From JAQVEM01 sp964601205 (GTDB lineage: Bacteria; Actinomycetota; Humimicrobiia; Humimicrobiales; Humimicrobiaceae): DNA of 16,664 bases. The notes beneath the pieces were generated by a model. It did no database searches and was not told where the DNA came from. It worked only from the letters and a program-made list of their open reading frames with translations. Shown piece after piece: positions 1 to 7,550 of this stretch; within the stretch, counting starts at the first letter, position 1; every line of letters starts with the position of its first letter. The DNA lies in contig CAZRML010000003.1 in the NCBI GenBank assembly GCA_964601205.1, positions 1-16,664 of the forward strand, given 5' to 3'. A program made the translations under genes and the position numbers.

Positions 1-712
1 CGTCAAAATCCGTAGCTGCTAAAAGCTTTCCCGAAGGGTGATAGTCAATGGACATGATGAAATCAGCATCAGGCTCCTCAAGGACAGCCACCTGCTCCCC
101 ACTTTCAGTATCCCAGATCCATATAATGCCATCCCGGTTGCCGGTGGCAACATGTTCTCCGTCAGGGGAGAAGGCGATACGGTTGTTAAAGCCGCCATGA
201 AGCTGGTGAAGCTCTGAACCGTCAGTCGTATCTGTAAGAACTGCCCCCAAATATCCAAGGCCTACTCCCATTACCGACCCGTCGGGAGAGAAATCTATAT
301 CTTCTACAGAATGACGGTATGAAGTATTAGCGTCTACAATCCTGCCGTCATAGAGCAGGTGGGTATAAGTTGTAAATAATGAACCCACTACCAGGGTCTC
401 ACCATCAGGCGATGCAGCCAGGGAATAGAGTTTAAAATCCTGGTCTTCGTGCTCAACGCTCCACAGAAGCTCAGGTTCGCCTTCGGTAGCTTTTTCTTCT
501 ACAGCTTCCGGCTCTTCTGAAACTTCTGGTTCTTCCTCTGCTACTTCCGGCTCTTCCATAGCTTCCGGTTCTTCCTCGACCAAGGGTTCTTCTTCGACAA
601 CAGGTTCTTCTACAACCTCGGGTTCTGAAGCTTGACAGGCGGGAGCAATGGCCAGACCAATAACAGTTATAATAATAATTATCAGTTTAATTGGAAGTTT
701 TATGCTTTTCAT
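1..712 (-). CDS. WD40-repeat lipoprotein, 3' end cut by window edge
   Basis: Seen: an open frame from ATG at 712 to the left edge (237 residues, no stop). It begins with a signal peptide: MKSIK, a long Ile/Val/Leu stretch, then the lipobox AIAPAC, giving a lipid-modified Cys near residue 26. A Glu/Pro/Val-rich linker of about 50 residues follows (many EEPEV-like units), then a beta-propeller region. The propeller repeats show as SPDGETLVVGS, FSPDGSVMGVG, FSPDGEHVATGNRDG followed by IWIWDTESGEQVAVL, and HPSGKLLAATDFD. An SD-like GAAAGG lies about 8 nt before the ATG. Family knowledge: WD40 lipoproteins are surface-tethered interaction scaffolds, usually without enzymatic activity. Inference: the protein is displayed outside the membrane on an acidic tether; its partner is unknown. 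At least two or three further blades should lie beyond the window. Confidence 0.88.
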   Translation of the reverse strand, partial: MKSIKLPIKLIIIIITVIGLAIAPACQASEPEVVEEPVVEEEPLVEEEPEAMEEPEVAEEEPEVSEEPEAVEEKATEGEPELLWSVEHEDQDFKLYSLAASPDGETLVVGSLFTTYTHLLYDGRIVDANTSYRHSVEDIDFSPDGSVMGVGLGYLGAVLTDTTDGSELHQLHGGFNNRIAFSPDGEHVATGNRDGIIWIWDTESGEQVAVLEEPDADFIMSIDYHPSGKLLAATDFD

Positions 713-1133
713 AATTTGCCTTTCTGGTAAATATATTTTAAGTGATTATATCACGATAAAATAACACTGATGCGTAGTCAAAGATTAAATCCACTAAAAT
801 TTTACAGTAAACAAAAGACTTTAGAAAAATAAACGGCCCGGAAAAAAAATGGTTCTATCTTTTAATACCTCTTAGAATTAAAGTAGCAGTACAGATTAGA
901 AATAAATATAACATAATAAACCTGTAAACCATAGGCAGTTAAAGCAACTCTGCTGCTCAATCTATTTGGTTATCAAAGAACTAATCTCTGACATTTTATG
1001 GGTGAAGTATAACATAGAATTTCTGCTGTTGGAACAAAGGAAGTTTATAGCGCTACAGGTTAGCTGCCCCGGGTTACAAAATTTCGAACCACTTATTGAA
1101 GGAATTAATTAAATTGATAGATATCTTTAGAAG
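713..1133. other. Intergenic region, no gene recognised
   Basis: These 421 bases lie between the lipoprotein and the toxin gene, both on the minus strand. Apart from the lipoprotein promoter at 745-753 I see no coding frame with a start signal, no convincing rho-independent terminator and no long repeat. It may hold the 3' UTR of the toxin transcript. Confidence 0.5.
745..753 (-). promoter_or_regulatory. Extended -10 promoter for the WD40 lipoprotein
   Basis: On the minus strand the sequence reads TGATATAAT, a perfect extended -10 (TG-N-TATAAT), 33 nt upstream of the ATG at 712. No good -35 is present at 17 bp (GCATCA), as is common for extended -10 promoters. Confidence 0.5.
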
Positions 1134-1394
1134 CTAAATATTATATATGTTTTTTCTATGACCAACTTTAATAGCGAGAATAATAAGGTTGTTTTTATCA
1201 ATGTCCATTATAAACCTGTAATCACCGATTCTTAATTTGTAACCGTGATCGCCAACTAACTTAGTTATAAAAGCTTCGGGTCTTATTCTTATCCTCTCAA
1301 GCGAAGAAATAATTCTTTCCTGGATGTTTCTTTCCAGTTTCATGAGTTGTTTTTTGGCTTTTAAGGAGAATATTATTTCATACAATAAAATCAC
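1134..1394 (-). CDS. RelE/ParE-family toxin (mRNA interferase-like)
   Basis: This 86-residue protein has the RelE-type pattern: N-terminal YEIIFSLKAKKQLMKL, the middle KLVGDHGYKLRIGDYRFIMDID, and the C-terminal core LIILAIKVGHRKNIYN. The YKLRIGDYR and VGHRKNIY segments are the hallmark strands of the family, which usually cleaves mRNA on the ribosome. The annotated start is GTG at 1394. A TTG at 1385 would give the more typical MYEIIFS beginning, and GGTGA just upstream could serve as its ribosome site, so the first three residues are uncertain. The gene lies 8 nt downstream of its antitoxin, in the usual antitoxin-first order. Activity is inferred from family membership; a translation-independent ParE-like role is not excluded. 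Confidence 0.82.
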   Translation of the reverse strand: MILLYEIIFSLKAKKQLMKLERNIQERIISSLERIRIRPEAFITKLVGDHGYKLRIGDYRFIMDIDKNNLIILAIKVGHRKNIYNI

Positions 1395-1402
1395 CGGGGT
1401 AT

Positions 1403-1624
1403 CTATTTTATATTTAGCTCTTTTTTTAATTGAGTAAGTGTTATGGTTTTGCCCTCTCTTATCTCTTTTCTTGACTCTTCCAGCTCTTTTTTTGTTTGTT
1501 TGTTAAGCTCCATGCTATCTTCAAGCAAGTTCCAGATGATATTTTCATAAGTTTCTCTTTCAAAAAGCTTCTTTTTAATCAATACCTTTTTTAGTTCTTC
1601 ACTTATTTGTATACTTGTTGCCAT
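1403..1624 (-). CDS. Antitoxin of the RelE-type module
   Basis: A 73-residue protein begins MATSIQISEELKKVLIKKKL, followed by FERETYENIIWNLLEDS. This is the short strand-helix-helix pattern of small ribbon-helix-helix-like antitoxins (ISEELKKxL, then ESYxxII). The Lys/Glu-rich second half (about residues 40-73) is the likely toxin-wrapping tail. ATG at 1624 has GGTGA 6 nt upstream. It is immediately upstream of the toxin gene with 8 nt between, so the two are almost certainly cotranscribed. The N-terminal part probably binds the phased repeat at 1661-1690 and autoregulates the pair; that is inference from how such modules work. Confidence 0.75.
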   Translation of the reverse strand: MATSIQISEELKKVLIKKKLFERETYENIIWNLLEDSMELNKQTKKELEESRKEIREGKTITLTQLKKELNIK

Positions 1625-1660
1625 TTTGTTTCACCATTTATAATTAATATTATATTAAGC

Positions 1661-1690
1661 ACTATAGCCGACTATAGCATTCTATAATAT
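1661..1690. promoter_or_regulatory. Phased 10-bp repeats, likely antitoxin operator
   Basis: The plus strand reads ACTATAGCCG, then ACTATAGCAT, then a degenerate TCTATAATAT: three units repeated every 10 bp, about one helical turn. They lie 37-66 nt upstream of the antitoxin start. A minus-strand TATAAT at 1692-1697 is next to them, with CTGTCA at 1713-1718 as a 15-bp-spaced weak -35. Helically phased half-sites by the promoter are what a ribbon-helix-helix antitoxin operator looks like. Confidence 0.45.
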
Positions 1691-1802
1691 AATTATACAT
1701 TTTATAATTAATTGACAGAATTGCAAGGGATATTTTATTTATATAGAAATATTTGGTATTTATTGAAAAGCTAATAATAGATTAGTTCGGATTTTTATCA
1801 TT

Positions 1803-1876
1803 TGGCTGGGGAGGGAGGATTCGAACCCCCGCTCTACGGTCCAGAGCCGCATGTCCTACCTCTAGACGACTCCCCA
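1803..1876 (-). tRNA. tRNA-Gln (anticodon CUG)
   Basis: A full cloverleaf of 74 nt including an encoded CCA. The acceptor stem is TGGGGAG paired with CTCCCCA, with G73 and then CCA. The D stem is GTCT/GGAC, the anticodon stem TGCGG/CCGTA with one G-T pair, the loop CTCTGGA giving anticodon CUG (codon CAG), the variable loop 4 nt, and the T arm GGGGG-TTCGAAT-CCTCC. The weak U1-A72 end pair and the CUG anticodon fit glutamine. It lies on the same strand as gltX, about 500 bp downstream of it. Confidence 0.95.
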
Positions 1877-1905
1877 TAGTAAAAAAATTTCTAAAAAGCA
1901 TTACC

Positions 1906-1934
1906 ATTATACTTAAATAGCATAATAATGCTAT
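1906..1934 (-). promoter_or_regulatory. tRNA-Gln promoter -10 with adjacent inverted repeat
   Basis: A minus-strand TATAAT (1906-1911) lies 29 nt upstream of the mature tRNA 5' end, a suitable distance. Immediately upstream, ATAGCAT and ATGCTAT (1917-1923 and 1928-1934) form a perfect 7-bp inverted repeat with a 4-nt centre, occupying the spacer and -35 area. No recognisable -35 hexamer is seen. The repeat could be a regulator site or chance AT-rich symmetry. Confidence 0.4.
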
Positions 1935-2072
1935 CAGAAATTTTTACCCGTGGCAAAGTGTAGTTAAAATAAAGCAGCATTTTATGATGGGTTTATTATT
2001 TTCCTGGAAATAATGATTATTATCATAATAATTTTAAATTATCGTGGGAGTAGATTATTTTATTTAAAGTAG

Positions 2073-2101
2073 TTGACAAATTAGTCACATAATTTTAGTA
2101 T
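2073..2101 (+). promoter_or_regulatory. Sigma-70-type promoter of the RHH gene
   Basis: A perfect TTGACA (2073-2078), a 17-bp spacer, then TAGTAT (2096-2101, 4 of 6 consensus). Transcription would begin at about 2107-2109, only 2-4 nt before the ATG at 2111, predicting a leaderless or near-leaderless transcript. The absence of an SD sequence agrees with this. Confidence 0.55.
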
Positions 2102-2110
2102 TAAAATGTT

Positions 2111-2365
2111 ATGACTAAAAAGATGTATAGTTTCAGGCTTAATAAAGAATTAATAGATAGTGCCAGAAAGATTGCAAGAGATATGGATATATCTCTGTCT
2201 TTATTTATAAGCTGTCTTATAAGAGAAAAAATTAATAATCTGGGTACCGGAAGTGCGGGTGAGAACTTATTTAATTCTAATGGTACTGTAATAAATATAT
2301 TAAAGGAAATAGTAGAGGAAATAAAAGCATTAAGAATGGATTTAAATAAAAGCTATAAAAAATAA
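2111..2365 (+). CDS. Small ribbon-helix-helix DNA-binding protein
   Basis: An 84-residue protein. Residues 4-43 read as a ribbon-helix-helix fold: a short strand (KMYSFRLN), helix A (KELIDSARKIARDM), a turn (DISLS) and helix B (LFISCLIREKINN). A Gly/Ser/Asn-rich linker follows, then a helical tail (about residues 60-82, ILKEIVEEIKALRMDL) that could form a dimerising coiled coil. No toxin partner is next to it. Its 3' end lies 8 nt from the 3' end of gltX on the opposite strand, leaving no room for a terminator between them. No SD precedes either Met1 or Met5; the promoter position suggests a leaderless start at Met1. It is probably a small transcription regulator; the target is unknown. Confidence 0.7.
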   Translation: MTKKMYSFRLNKELIDSARKIARDMDISLSLFISCLIREKINNLGTGSAGENLFNSNGTVINILKEIVEEIKALRMDLNKSYKK

Positions 2366-2373
2366 AAAATAAA

Positions 2374-3870
2374 TTATGAAGATTTTATAACTTCCATATA
2401 TTTATTTATTCTTTCCAGGGTTATCTTTCTTCCCAGTATTTCGATGGTATCAAACAGGGGAGGGCTTACTTTGTTGTTCCAGACGGCAATCCTTATAACC
2501 TCGGCGACTTTTCTTAAACCGATATTTAATTCCTCACATATTGACCGAAGGCTTTTTTCGACGTATTCGCTGCTGAGTTCCTGGTCTTCTTTGCTGAATG
2601 CTACCCGGGCACTTTTAAGGATGCCGGCGGCATCAATATCTTTGTTATTAAAATAATCTTTATATTCACTGCTGAAGGAGATTTTTAAAAAGAATGGAGA
2701 AATAAGGTCTATGCTGTCATTTAATGTTTTTATACGTTCTTTTATAATGGGGATTATTTCTGTAATTTTTTGGTCAATGGTATAAAAAGTGTTTTCCAGT
2801 TCGCTTTTCTTTTTTGGCTCAAGGTAATTTTTTATCCGGTCCTTTATAAGTTCTGCTAGCTGTGAATCGGGCATATTTCTTATGTAGTGGCCGTTTATCC
2901 ATAAAAGTTTATTATAATCAAATTTTGCCGGTTTCTTATTTATGGAAGAAAGCTCAAATTTATTTATCAGTTCATTAATTGAGAAAATGGTTGTCTTCTC
3001 GTCATATGACCACCCGAGGAGTGCAAGGTAATTGAGTATTGATTCTTTTAGAAAACCATCCTCTATGTATTTTTCAATGGAGATAGAACCATGTCTTTTG
3101 CTTAATTTCTGGCCGTCCATACCCAGTATCATGGGAAGATGGGTGAAATTGGGAACCTTAAAGTTAAAAGCTCTATAAATTAAAATTTGCTTGGGAGTAT
3201 TTGAAAGGTGGTCCTCTCCCCTTATAACATGGGTTATCCCCATAAGGGCATCGTCAATGGCTACCGAAAAGTTATAGGTGGGCAGACCGTTTGACCTTAT
3301 CATTATAAAGTCATCAATACTGTCTGAATCAAATCTTATATCCCCGTAAACGGTATCCTTAAAACTAATTACTTCATTATCGGGCACCAGAAATCTTATG
3401 GCATAGGGCCTGCCGCTATCAATATTGTTTTTAACCTCTTCCGGTGATAGTTTCAGGCACTTTCTATCATATTTGAATGGTTCTCCCTTTTCCTGTGAAA
3501 TTTGTCTTTTTTCTTTTAGTTCTTCAGGGGTGCAAAAACAGGGATACGCCTTCTTTTTCTGGATTAGTTTTTGGGCATATTCCTTATAGATGTTGGTTCT
3601 TAGTGATTGCCTGTAGGGACCGTACTTGCCTCCGGCACCGGGACCTTCATCCCAGTCAAGGCCCAGCCATTTCATTGCGCTAAAGATTTTATTTACCGCT
3701 TCTTCCTGGTGCCTGGCGATATCGGTGTCTTCAATTCTTAATATAAATCTGCCGCCGGTTTTTCTGGCATAGAGCCAGTTAAAGAAAGCGGTCCTGGCAC
3801 TTCCAACGTGCAGATAGCCGGTGGGACTGGGAGCGAATCTCAATCTTATTTTTTTAGTTTCTCCTGTCAT
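2374..3870 (-). CDS. gltX: Glutamyl-tRNA synthetase
   Basis: A 498-residue class I aminoacyl-tRNA synthetase that attaches glutamate to tRNA-Glu in the cytoplasm. The N-terminal RFAPSPTGYLHVGSARTA holds the HIGH-type motif (HVGS, residues 21-24), and KLSKRHG (255-261) is the KMSKS-type loop. LRIEDTD (44-50), the DEGP segment (74-77) and the RGEDHLSNTPKQ segment (218-228) are family hallmarks. Cys111, Cys113 and Cys138 match three ligands of the bacterial zinc site, while the usual fourth ligand position is Lys. The length is normal and the C-terminal half (about 320-498) is the helical anticodon-binding domain. It starts 26 nt after the PBP stop with no SD, so translation may depend on coupling. 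Inference: with tRNA-Gln nearby and no GlnRS in view, it could be the non-discriminating type that also charges tRNA-Gln. Confidence 0.97.
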   Translation of the reverse strand: MTGETKKIRLRFAPSPTGYLHVGSARTAFFNWLYARKTGGRFILRIEDTDIARHQEEAVNKIFSAMKWLGLDWDEGPGAGGKYGPYRQSLRTNIYKEYAQKLIQKKKAYPCFCTPEELKEKRQISQEKGEPFKYDRKCLKLSPEEVKNNIDSGRPYAIRFLVPDNEVISFKDTVYGDIRFDSDSIDDFIMIRSNGLPTYNFSVAIDDALMGITHVIRGEDHLSNTPKQILIYRAFNFKVPNFTHLPMILGMDGQKLSKRHGSISIEKYIEDGFLKESILNYLALLGWSYDEKTTIFSINELINKFELSSINKKPAKFDYNKLLWINGHYIRNMPDSQLAELIKDRIKNYLEPKKKSELENTFYTIDQKITEIIPIIKERIKTLNDSIDLISPFFLKISFSSEYKDYFNNKDIDAAGILKSARVAFSKEDQELSSEYVEKSLRSICEELNIGLRKVAEVIRIAVWNNKVSPPLFDTIEILGRKITLERINKYMEVIKSS

Positions 3871-3896
3871 AATAAATAAATTGTTAAGTTAAATGC

Positions 3897-6152
3897 TTAG
3901 GGATTTACCCAGACGGTAATTTTTCTTGTGGTCTCAACCGGCTGTCCCCACATAGGATCCTGCCTGTGGGTGAATCCCGAGGGCACCTCCGTGTAAACCT
4001 CATTTCTATATTCTATATTGGTATAGCCAGATTCAATAAGTATATGATTTGCCTCATCTATGGGCATAAGCGCTACCATGGGCATTATGGGTATGGCATC
4101 TTCGGGAATGGGCATCTGCACCCTGGGTTCCTGTCCGTAATGGTATTCTTTTACAATTATCTGGTCAAGAGGTGTAAGCCTGTTTGGAAGCATAGTTTCT
4201 CCAGTTTCTGGATTTATAACCACCTGTACATTTATAATGTCATCCTGTGGCCTGACAAAATTTTCTGCCGGCAGGTTTTTTGTTGCTTCGCTCATAAATG
4301 ATTTCCAGATTAGCGCCGGATGGGCACCACCCTGAACCCTCATGTCATGCAGGGTTCCCATTTTTACGTTAGCCTCTGCATAACCCATCCATACAGAGGC
4401 TGCAAGATTTGTGGTAAAGCCGGTAAACCATGCATTTTCAGCTTCATCTGTGGTTCCTGTTTTTCCGGCACAGGGCCTGTCCTCCAGCTTTGCCCTGGTA
4501 CCTGTCCCTCTCTGCATTACCTGCTGCATAATCTCAATTGCCCGGTAGGCATTAATAGGGGTGACAACCTGCCTGCTTTCTTTCTGATGTTCTTTAATAA
4601 TATCGCCGTCTTTGTCCACCACTTTTAGTATTGCTACCGGGTCGTTTCTTACACCGTAATTTGCTATGGTGGAAAATGCAGTGCAGACTTCAAGGGGGGA
4701 TACCCCGGTTGTAAGCCCTCCAAGGCCCATTGCCGGGTATGGGTCCATATAGGTTTCAATTCCCATGTCCATGGCAAGTTTGGCCATACCGTAAGCTTCA
4801 ATTTTCATAATAAGCTGGGAATATACAACGTTTACGGATTTTACCGTTGCTTCCAGCACTGTCATTTCATTTATATCATATTTCTGGTTATTATAGTTTC
4901 CAACCTTCCAGGGTTCGCTGCCTTCAATGTTGAATATGACATCTCCATTGGGGTTAAAAGTCATATAGGGGCTTACTCCCTGCTCCAGTGCAGAAAGCAG
5001 GGCAAAAACCTTAAAGGTGGAGCCGGGCTGCCTTTTAGACTGGGTGGCCAGGTTAAATTTCATTTCTGTAAAATCTTTTCCTCCCACCATAGCTTTTATA
5101 TAACCATTTGTTGGGTCCATGGCTACCAGGGCAGCTTCAGGGTCTTCAGAGTCAGTCAGTACTTCTGCAATAGCATTTTCGGCGGCAATCTGCATTTCGG
5201 GGTCAAGAGTGGTATAAATTTCAAAACCACCCTTAAAAACTTTTTCCACTCCATAATCTTCAATTAGTTCCTGTTTAACGTATTCTACAAAATAAGGGGC
5301 AAAAATATCTTCAGTTTCCTCTCTCGGCCTCTGTGTGATTATGGGCATATTTATGGCATTGTCATATTCATCCCGGTCTATGTATCCGAGCTCAAACATT
5401 TTATAAAGAACTATATTTCTTCTTTCCAGAGCTGCCTTACTGTCAAGATATGGGGAAAATAGGTAGGATTTTAAAAGGCCGGCAAGCATGGCGCACTCGC
5501 CAAGATTGAGATATTCTATATCTTTATTGAAGTATTCTTTTGCTGCAGCCTGGACACCATATGCCCCTTCTCCAAAGTATACTGTGTTTAAATACATCTC
5601 CAGTATCTCTTCTTTGGAGTAAATTTTTTCCAGCTGGTATGCCAGAGCAGCTTCTTTTATTTTTCTCTCATATGTAATTTCGTATTTTTCTTCAGGGATG
5701 TATACATTTTTTACATACCCCTGGGTTATGGTGGTGGCGCCCTGCTCTATTCCGCCTGATGTTAAATTTATAATGAATGAACGGATTATTCCCTCAATAT
5801 CAAATCCCTGGTGCTGGTAAAACCTCTCGTCTTCAATTGCAATAACTGCATCTATAAGATTACGGGGTATCTGTTCATATGACAACAGCTCCCTATTCTC
5901 CTCACCGTGAAAGGTTGCTAAAAGGTTACCGTCAGCGTCATATATCTTTGAAGTGAGAGCAACCTCTGAGACTGAATAATCTTCAAGTTCAGGCAAATCC
6001 TCCATGAAAGAGTTATAAGCTTTAAAGGAATAGATAATAATTCCCGAAAACACGAACACAAATAATAACTGAGTTCCAAGGATGATTGCTATTATAGCTA
6101 TTATTACCCTGGAAAATTTTTTCTTTTTATGTTTTTTTCTTAATATGGACAC
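3897..6152 (-). CDS. Class A penicillin-binding protein (ponA/mrcA-like) with C-terminal PASTA domain
   Basis: A 751-residue bifunctional peptidoglycan synthase: glycosyltransferase plus transpeptidase, anchored outside the membrane. Residues 1-14 are strongly basic and 15-42 form the membrane anchor. The GT51 domain spans about 60-235: EDERFYQHQG (catalytic Glu107), GATTITQ (138-144), and the segment around KIYSKEEILEMYLN and YFGEGAYGVQAAA. The transpeptidase domain spans about 335-620: STFK (Ser378 nucleophile, Lys381), SVN (439-441) and KTGT (564-567). A PASTA-like domain occupies about 690-750. The start is GTG at 6152 with no recognisable SD, directly before a basic stretch. It lies just upstream of gltX, probably in the same transcript. 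PASTA-tailed class A PBPs are typical of Gram-positive-type bacteria such as actinobacterial PonA2. Confidence 0.95.
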   Translation of the reverse strand: MSILRKKHKKKKFSRVIIAIIAIILGTQLLFVFVFSGIIIYSFKAYNSFMEDLPELEDYSVSEVALTSKIYDADGNLLATFHGEENRELLSYEQIPRNLIDAVIAIEDERFYQHQGFDIEGIIRSFIINLTSGGIEQGATTITQGYVKNVYIPEEKYEITYERKIKEAALAYQLEKIYSKEEILEMYLNTVYFGEGAYGVQAAAKEYFNKDIEYLNLGECAMLAGLLKSYLFSPYLDSKAALERRNIVLYKMFELGYIDRDEYDNAINMPIITQRPREETEDIFAPYFVEYVKQELIEDYGVEKVFKGGFEIYTTLDPEMQIAAENAIAEVLTDSEDPEAALVAMDPTNGYIKAMVGGKDFTEMKFNLATQSKRQPGSTFKVFALLSALEQGVSPYMTFNPNGDVIFNIEGSEPWKVGNYNNQKYDINEMTVLEATVKSVNVVYSQLIMKIEAYGMAKLAMDMGIETYMDPYPAMGLGGLTTGVSPLEVCTAFSTIANYGVRNDPVAILKVVDKDGDIIKEHQKESRQVVTPINAYRAIEIMQQVMQRGTGTRAKLEDRPCAGKTGTTDEAENAWFTGFTTNLAASVWMGYAEANVKMGTLHDMRVQGGAHPALIWKSFMSEATKNLPAENFVRPQDDIINVQVVINPETGETMLPNRLTPLDQIIVKEYHYGQEPRVQMPIPEDAIPIMPMVALMPIDEANHILIESGYTNIEYRNEVYTEVPSGFTHRQDPMWGQPVETTRKITVWVNP

Positions 6153-6529
6153 GGTATATAAAATATTTTTTATTATTAATTACCCGGATTAAATCCAAAA
6201 ATTGGGACTTTAGTATTTTAATACTATAAATCTAAATTTAAAAAAATTGTTAATTAATTTTCTAATTTAAAACTATAACTTATATTTCAAGTAAAAGATA
6301 TTACCATATTTCTTTTTTATTATACAGAGATTCCGGCACTCTATTGTATTATTCTGGATTATTTAAATACTCCTGTCGGGCATTATTTATTTTTTTAATT
6401 TTTCTGTTGTCTGAACCCTTGTGTAATTCGTTTTAATTTTCCTGTTATTATATTATTATTACCGGTGAGTATTCATTGCTGCTTTTTAAATTATGTAAAA
6501 ATATGAATTTAGAAAGTTAAGGAGTTTTT
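6153..6529. other. Divergent intergenic region between PBP and E1 alpha
   Basis: These 377 very AT-rich bases must hold promoters for both the PBP (minus) and the dehydrogenase operon (plus), but I find no promoter on either side with both boxes convincing. TAGTATT and AATACTA (6211-6217, 6220-6226) form a perfect 7-bp inverted repeat with a 2-nt centre about 60 bp upstream of the PBP start, with a smaller GGATT-A-AATCC palindrome next to it (6186-6197 area). No small gene is evident. Confidence 0.45.
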
Positions 6530-7513
6530 ATGGCCGCCTTATCAAAAAAGGCAATGGCAGAGATGCTGGAAAAATTGATAGAGATAAGGAGATTTGAGGA
6601 AAGAGCTATTGAGCTTTACAGGGCGGGGAAGATCCGTGGTTATCTTCACCCGTGTATCGGTCAGGAAGCTGTTCCGGTTGGAGCCTGTCATGCAATCGGG
6701 AAAAAGGATTACATTATTTCCAACCACAGGGGGCATGGCCACTGTATCGCCAGGGGAGGCGATATAAATAAAATGATGGCAGAGCTTTTTGGTAAGTCAA
6801 CCGGTTACTGTGGCGGCAGGGGTGGCTCAATGCATATTATTGACAGGAAGCTTGGAATACTTGGTGAAAATGGAATAGTAGGTGGCGGATTGCCTGTATC
6901 GGTGGGTGCAGGGCTGTCGTGCAGGATGGACAATAAAGGAAGTGTAGTAGTGTGCTTTTTTGGTGATGGAGCCTCAAACAACGGCGTATTTCATGAAGCT
7001 TTGAATATGTCTGCCATACTCGGGTTACCGGTAATATATGTCTGTGAAAATAATATGTATGCCATATCAATGAGGTCAAAAGATTCAGTATCCTGCGTTG
7101 ATGTGGCCGTAAGAAGCCATGCCTACGGGATTCCGGGCTATATTGTTGATGGCAGTGACGTGATTGAGGTTTACAGAACGGTTAGAGATGCGGTAAAAAA
7201 TGCCAGGACCGGCGGAGGCCCATCTCTAATTGAAGCTAAAACATACCGTTTTTTTGGCCATCATCCAAATGACCCTGCGGAGTACAGGGGCAAAGAAGAG
7301 GTAGAGTATTATACCAGTGAAAAAGACCCGGTAGCCAATTTTTGTAAAAAGATGCTCGGGGAAGGCCTGATAACTGAAGGGGAAATAAAAGCTATTGAGA
7401 ACAAAATAGCTAAAGAAATAACAGATGCGGTTATTTTTGCTTCAGAAAGTCCGGAGCCGGACCCAAGTAAATTTATTGAAGAAATAAAAAAATTAAATGG
7501 CCGGAAAGAGTAA
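6530..7513 (+). CDS. pdhA: TPP-dependent 2-oxo-acid/acetoin dehydrogenase E1, alpha subunit
   Basis: A 327-residue alpha subunit of a heterotetrameric E1, which decarboxylates a 2-oxo acid (or cleaves acetoin) using TPP. The TPP-binding motif runs from GDG (145-147) to NN (174-175), with GASNNGVFHEALN between. The N-terminal RRFEERAIELYRAGKIRG, the SNHRGHGHCIARGG segment (64-77) and GGRGGSMHI (95-103) are conserved in PdhA/AcoA proteins. The GHHPNDPAEYR loop (243-253) is the substrate-channel/lipoyl-contact loop. It starts at ATG 6530 with a clear AAGGAG 5 nt upstream. The beta subunit follows after 37 nt. Sequence alone cannot separate pyruvate, branched-chain and acetoin specificity, so the symbol is a family label; acoA would be equally fair. 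Confidence 0.92.
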   Translation: MAALSKKAMAEMLEKLIEIRRFEERAIELYRAGKIRGYLHPCIGQEAVPVGACHAIGKKDYIISNHRGHGHCIARGGDINKMMAELFGKSTGYCGGRGGSMHIIDRKLGILGENGIVGGGLPVSVGAGLSCRMDNKGSVVVCFFGDGASNNGVFHEALNMSAILGLPVIYVCENNMYAISMRSKDSVSCVDVAVRSHAYGIPGYIVDGSDVIEVYRTVRDAVKNARTGGGPSLIEAKTYRFFGHHPNDPAEYRGKEEVEYYTSEKDPVANFCKKMLGEGLITEGEIKAIENKIAKEITDAVIFASESPEPDPSKFIEEIKKLNGRKE

Positions 7514-7550
7514 ATGTTTTTAGATATTCAGGTTATAAGAGGGCATATTT

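Noticed and set aside
19..258. A 79-residue minus-strand frame at the left edge
   Set aside because: It overlaps the WD40 lipoprotein in another frame; the lipoprotein frame has signal peptide, lipobox and WD40 repeats, this one has none.
1040..1095. Possible tRNA remnant (GGTTCGAAA-like segment on the minus strand)
   Set aside because: The T-loop-like string lacks matching stem arms and no acceptor or anticodon arm can be built around it.
2013..2026. ATGAT-TATT-ATCAT palindrome upstream of the RHH gene
   Set aside because: Short, AT-rich and 47 bp upstream of the -35; symmetry of this size is expected by chance in such DNA.
3966..4628. Open frames on the plus strand inside the PBP gene
   Set aside because: They are antisense to a well-conserved gene, show no recognisable domain or ribosome site, and have low-complexity composition typical of shadow frames.
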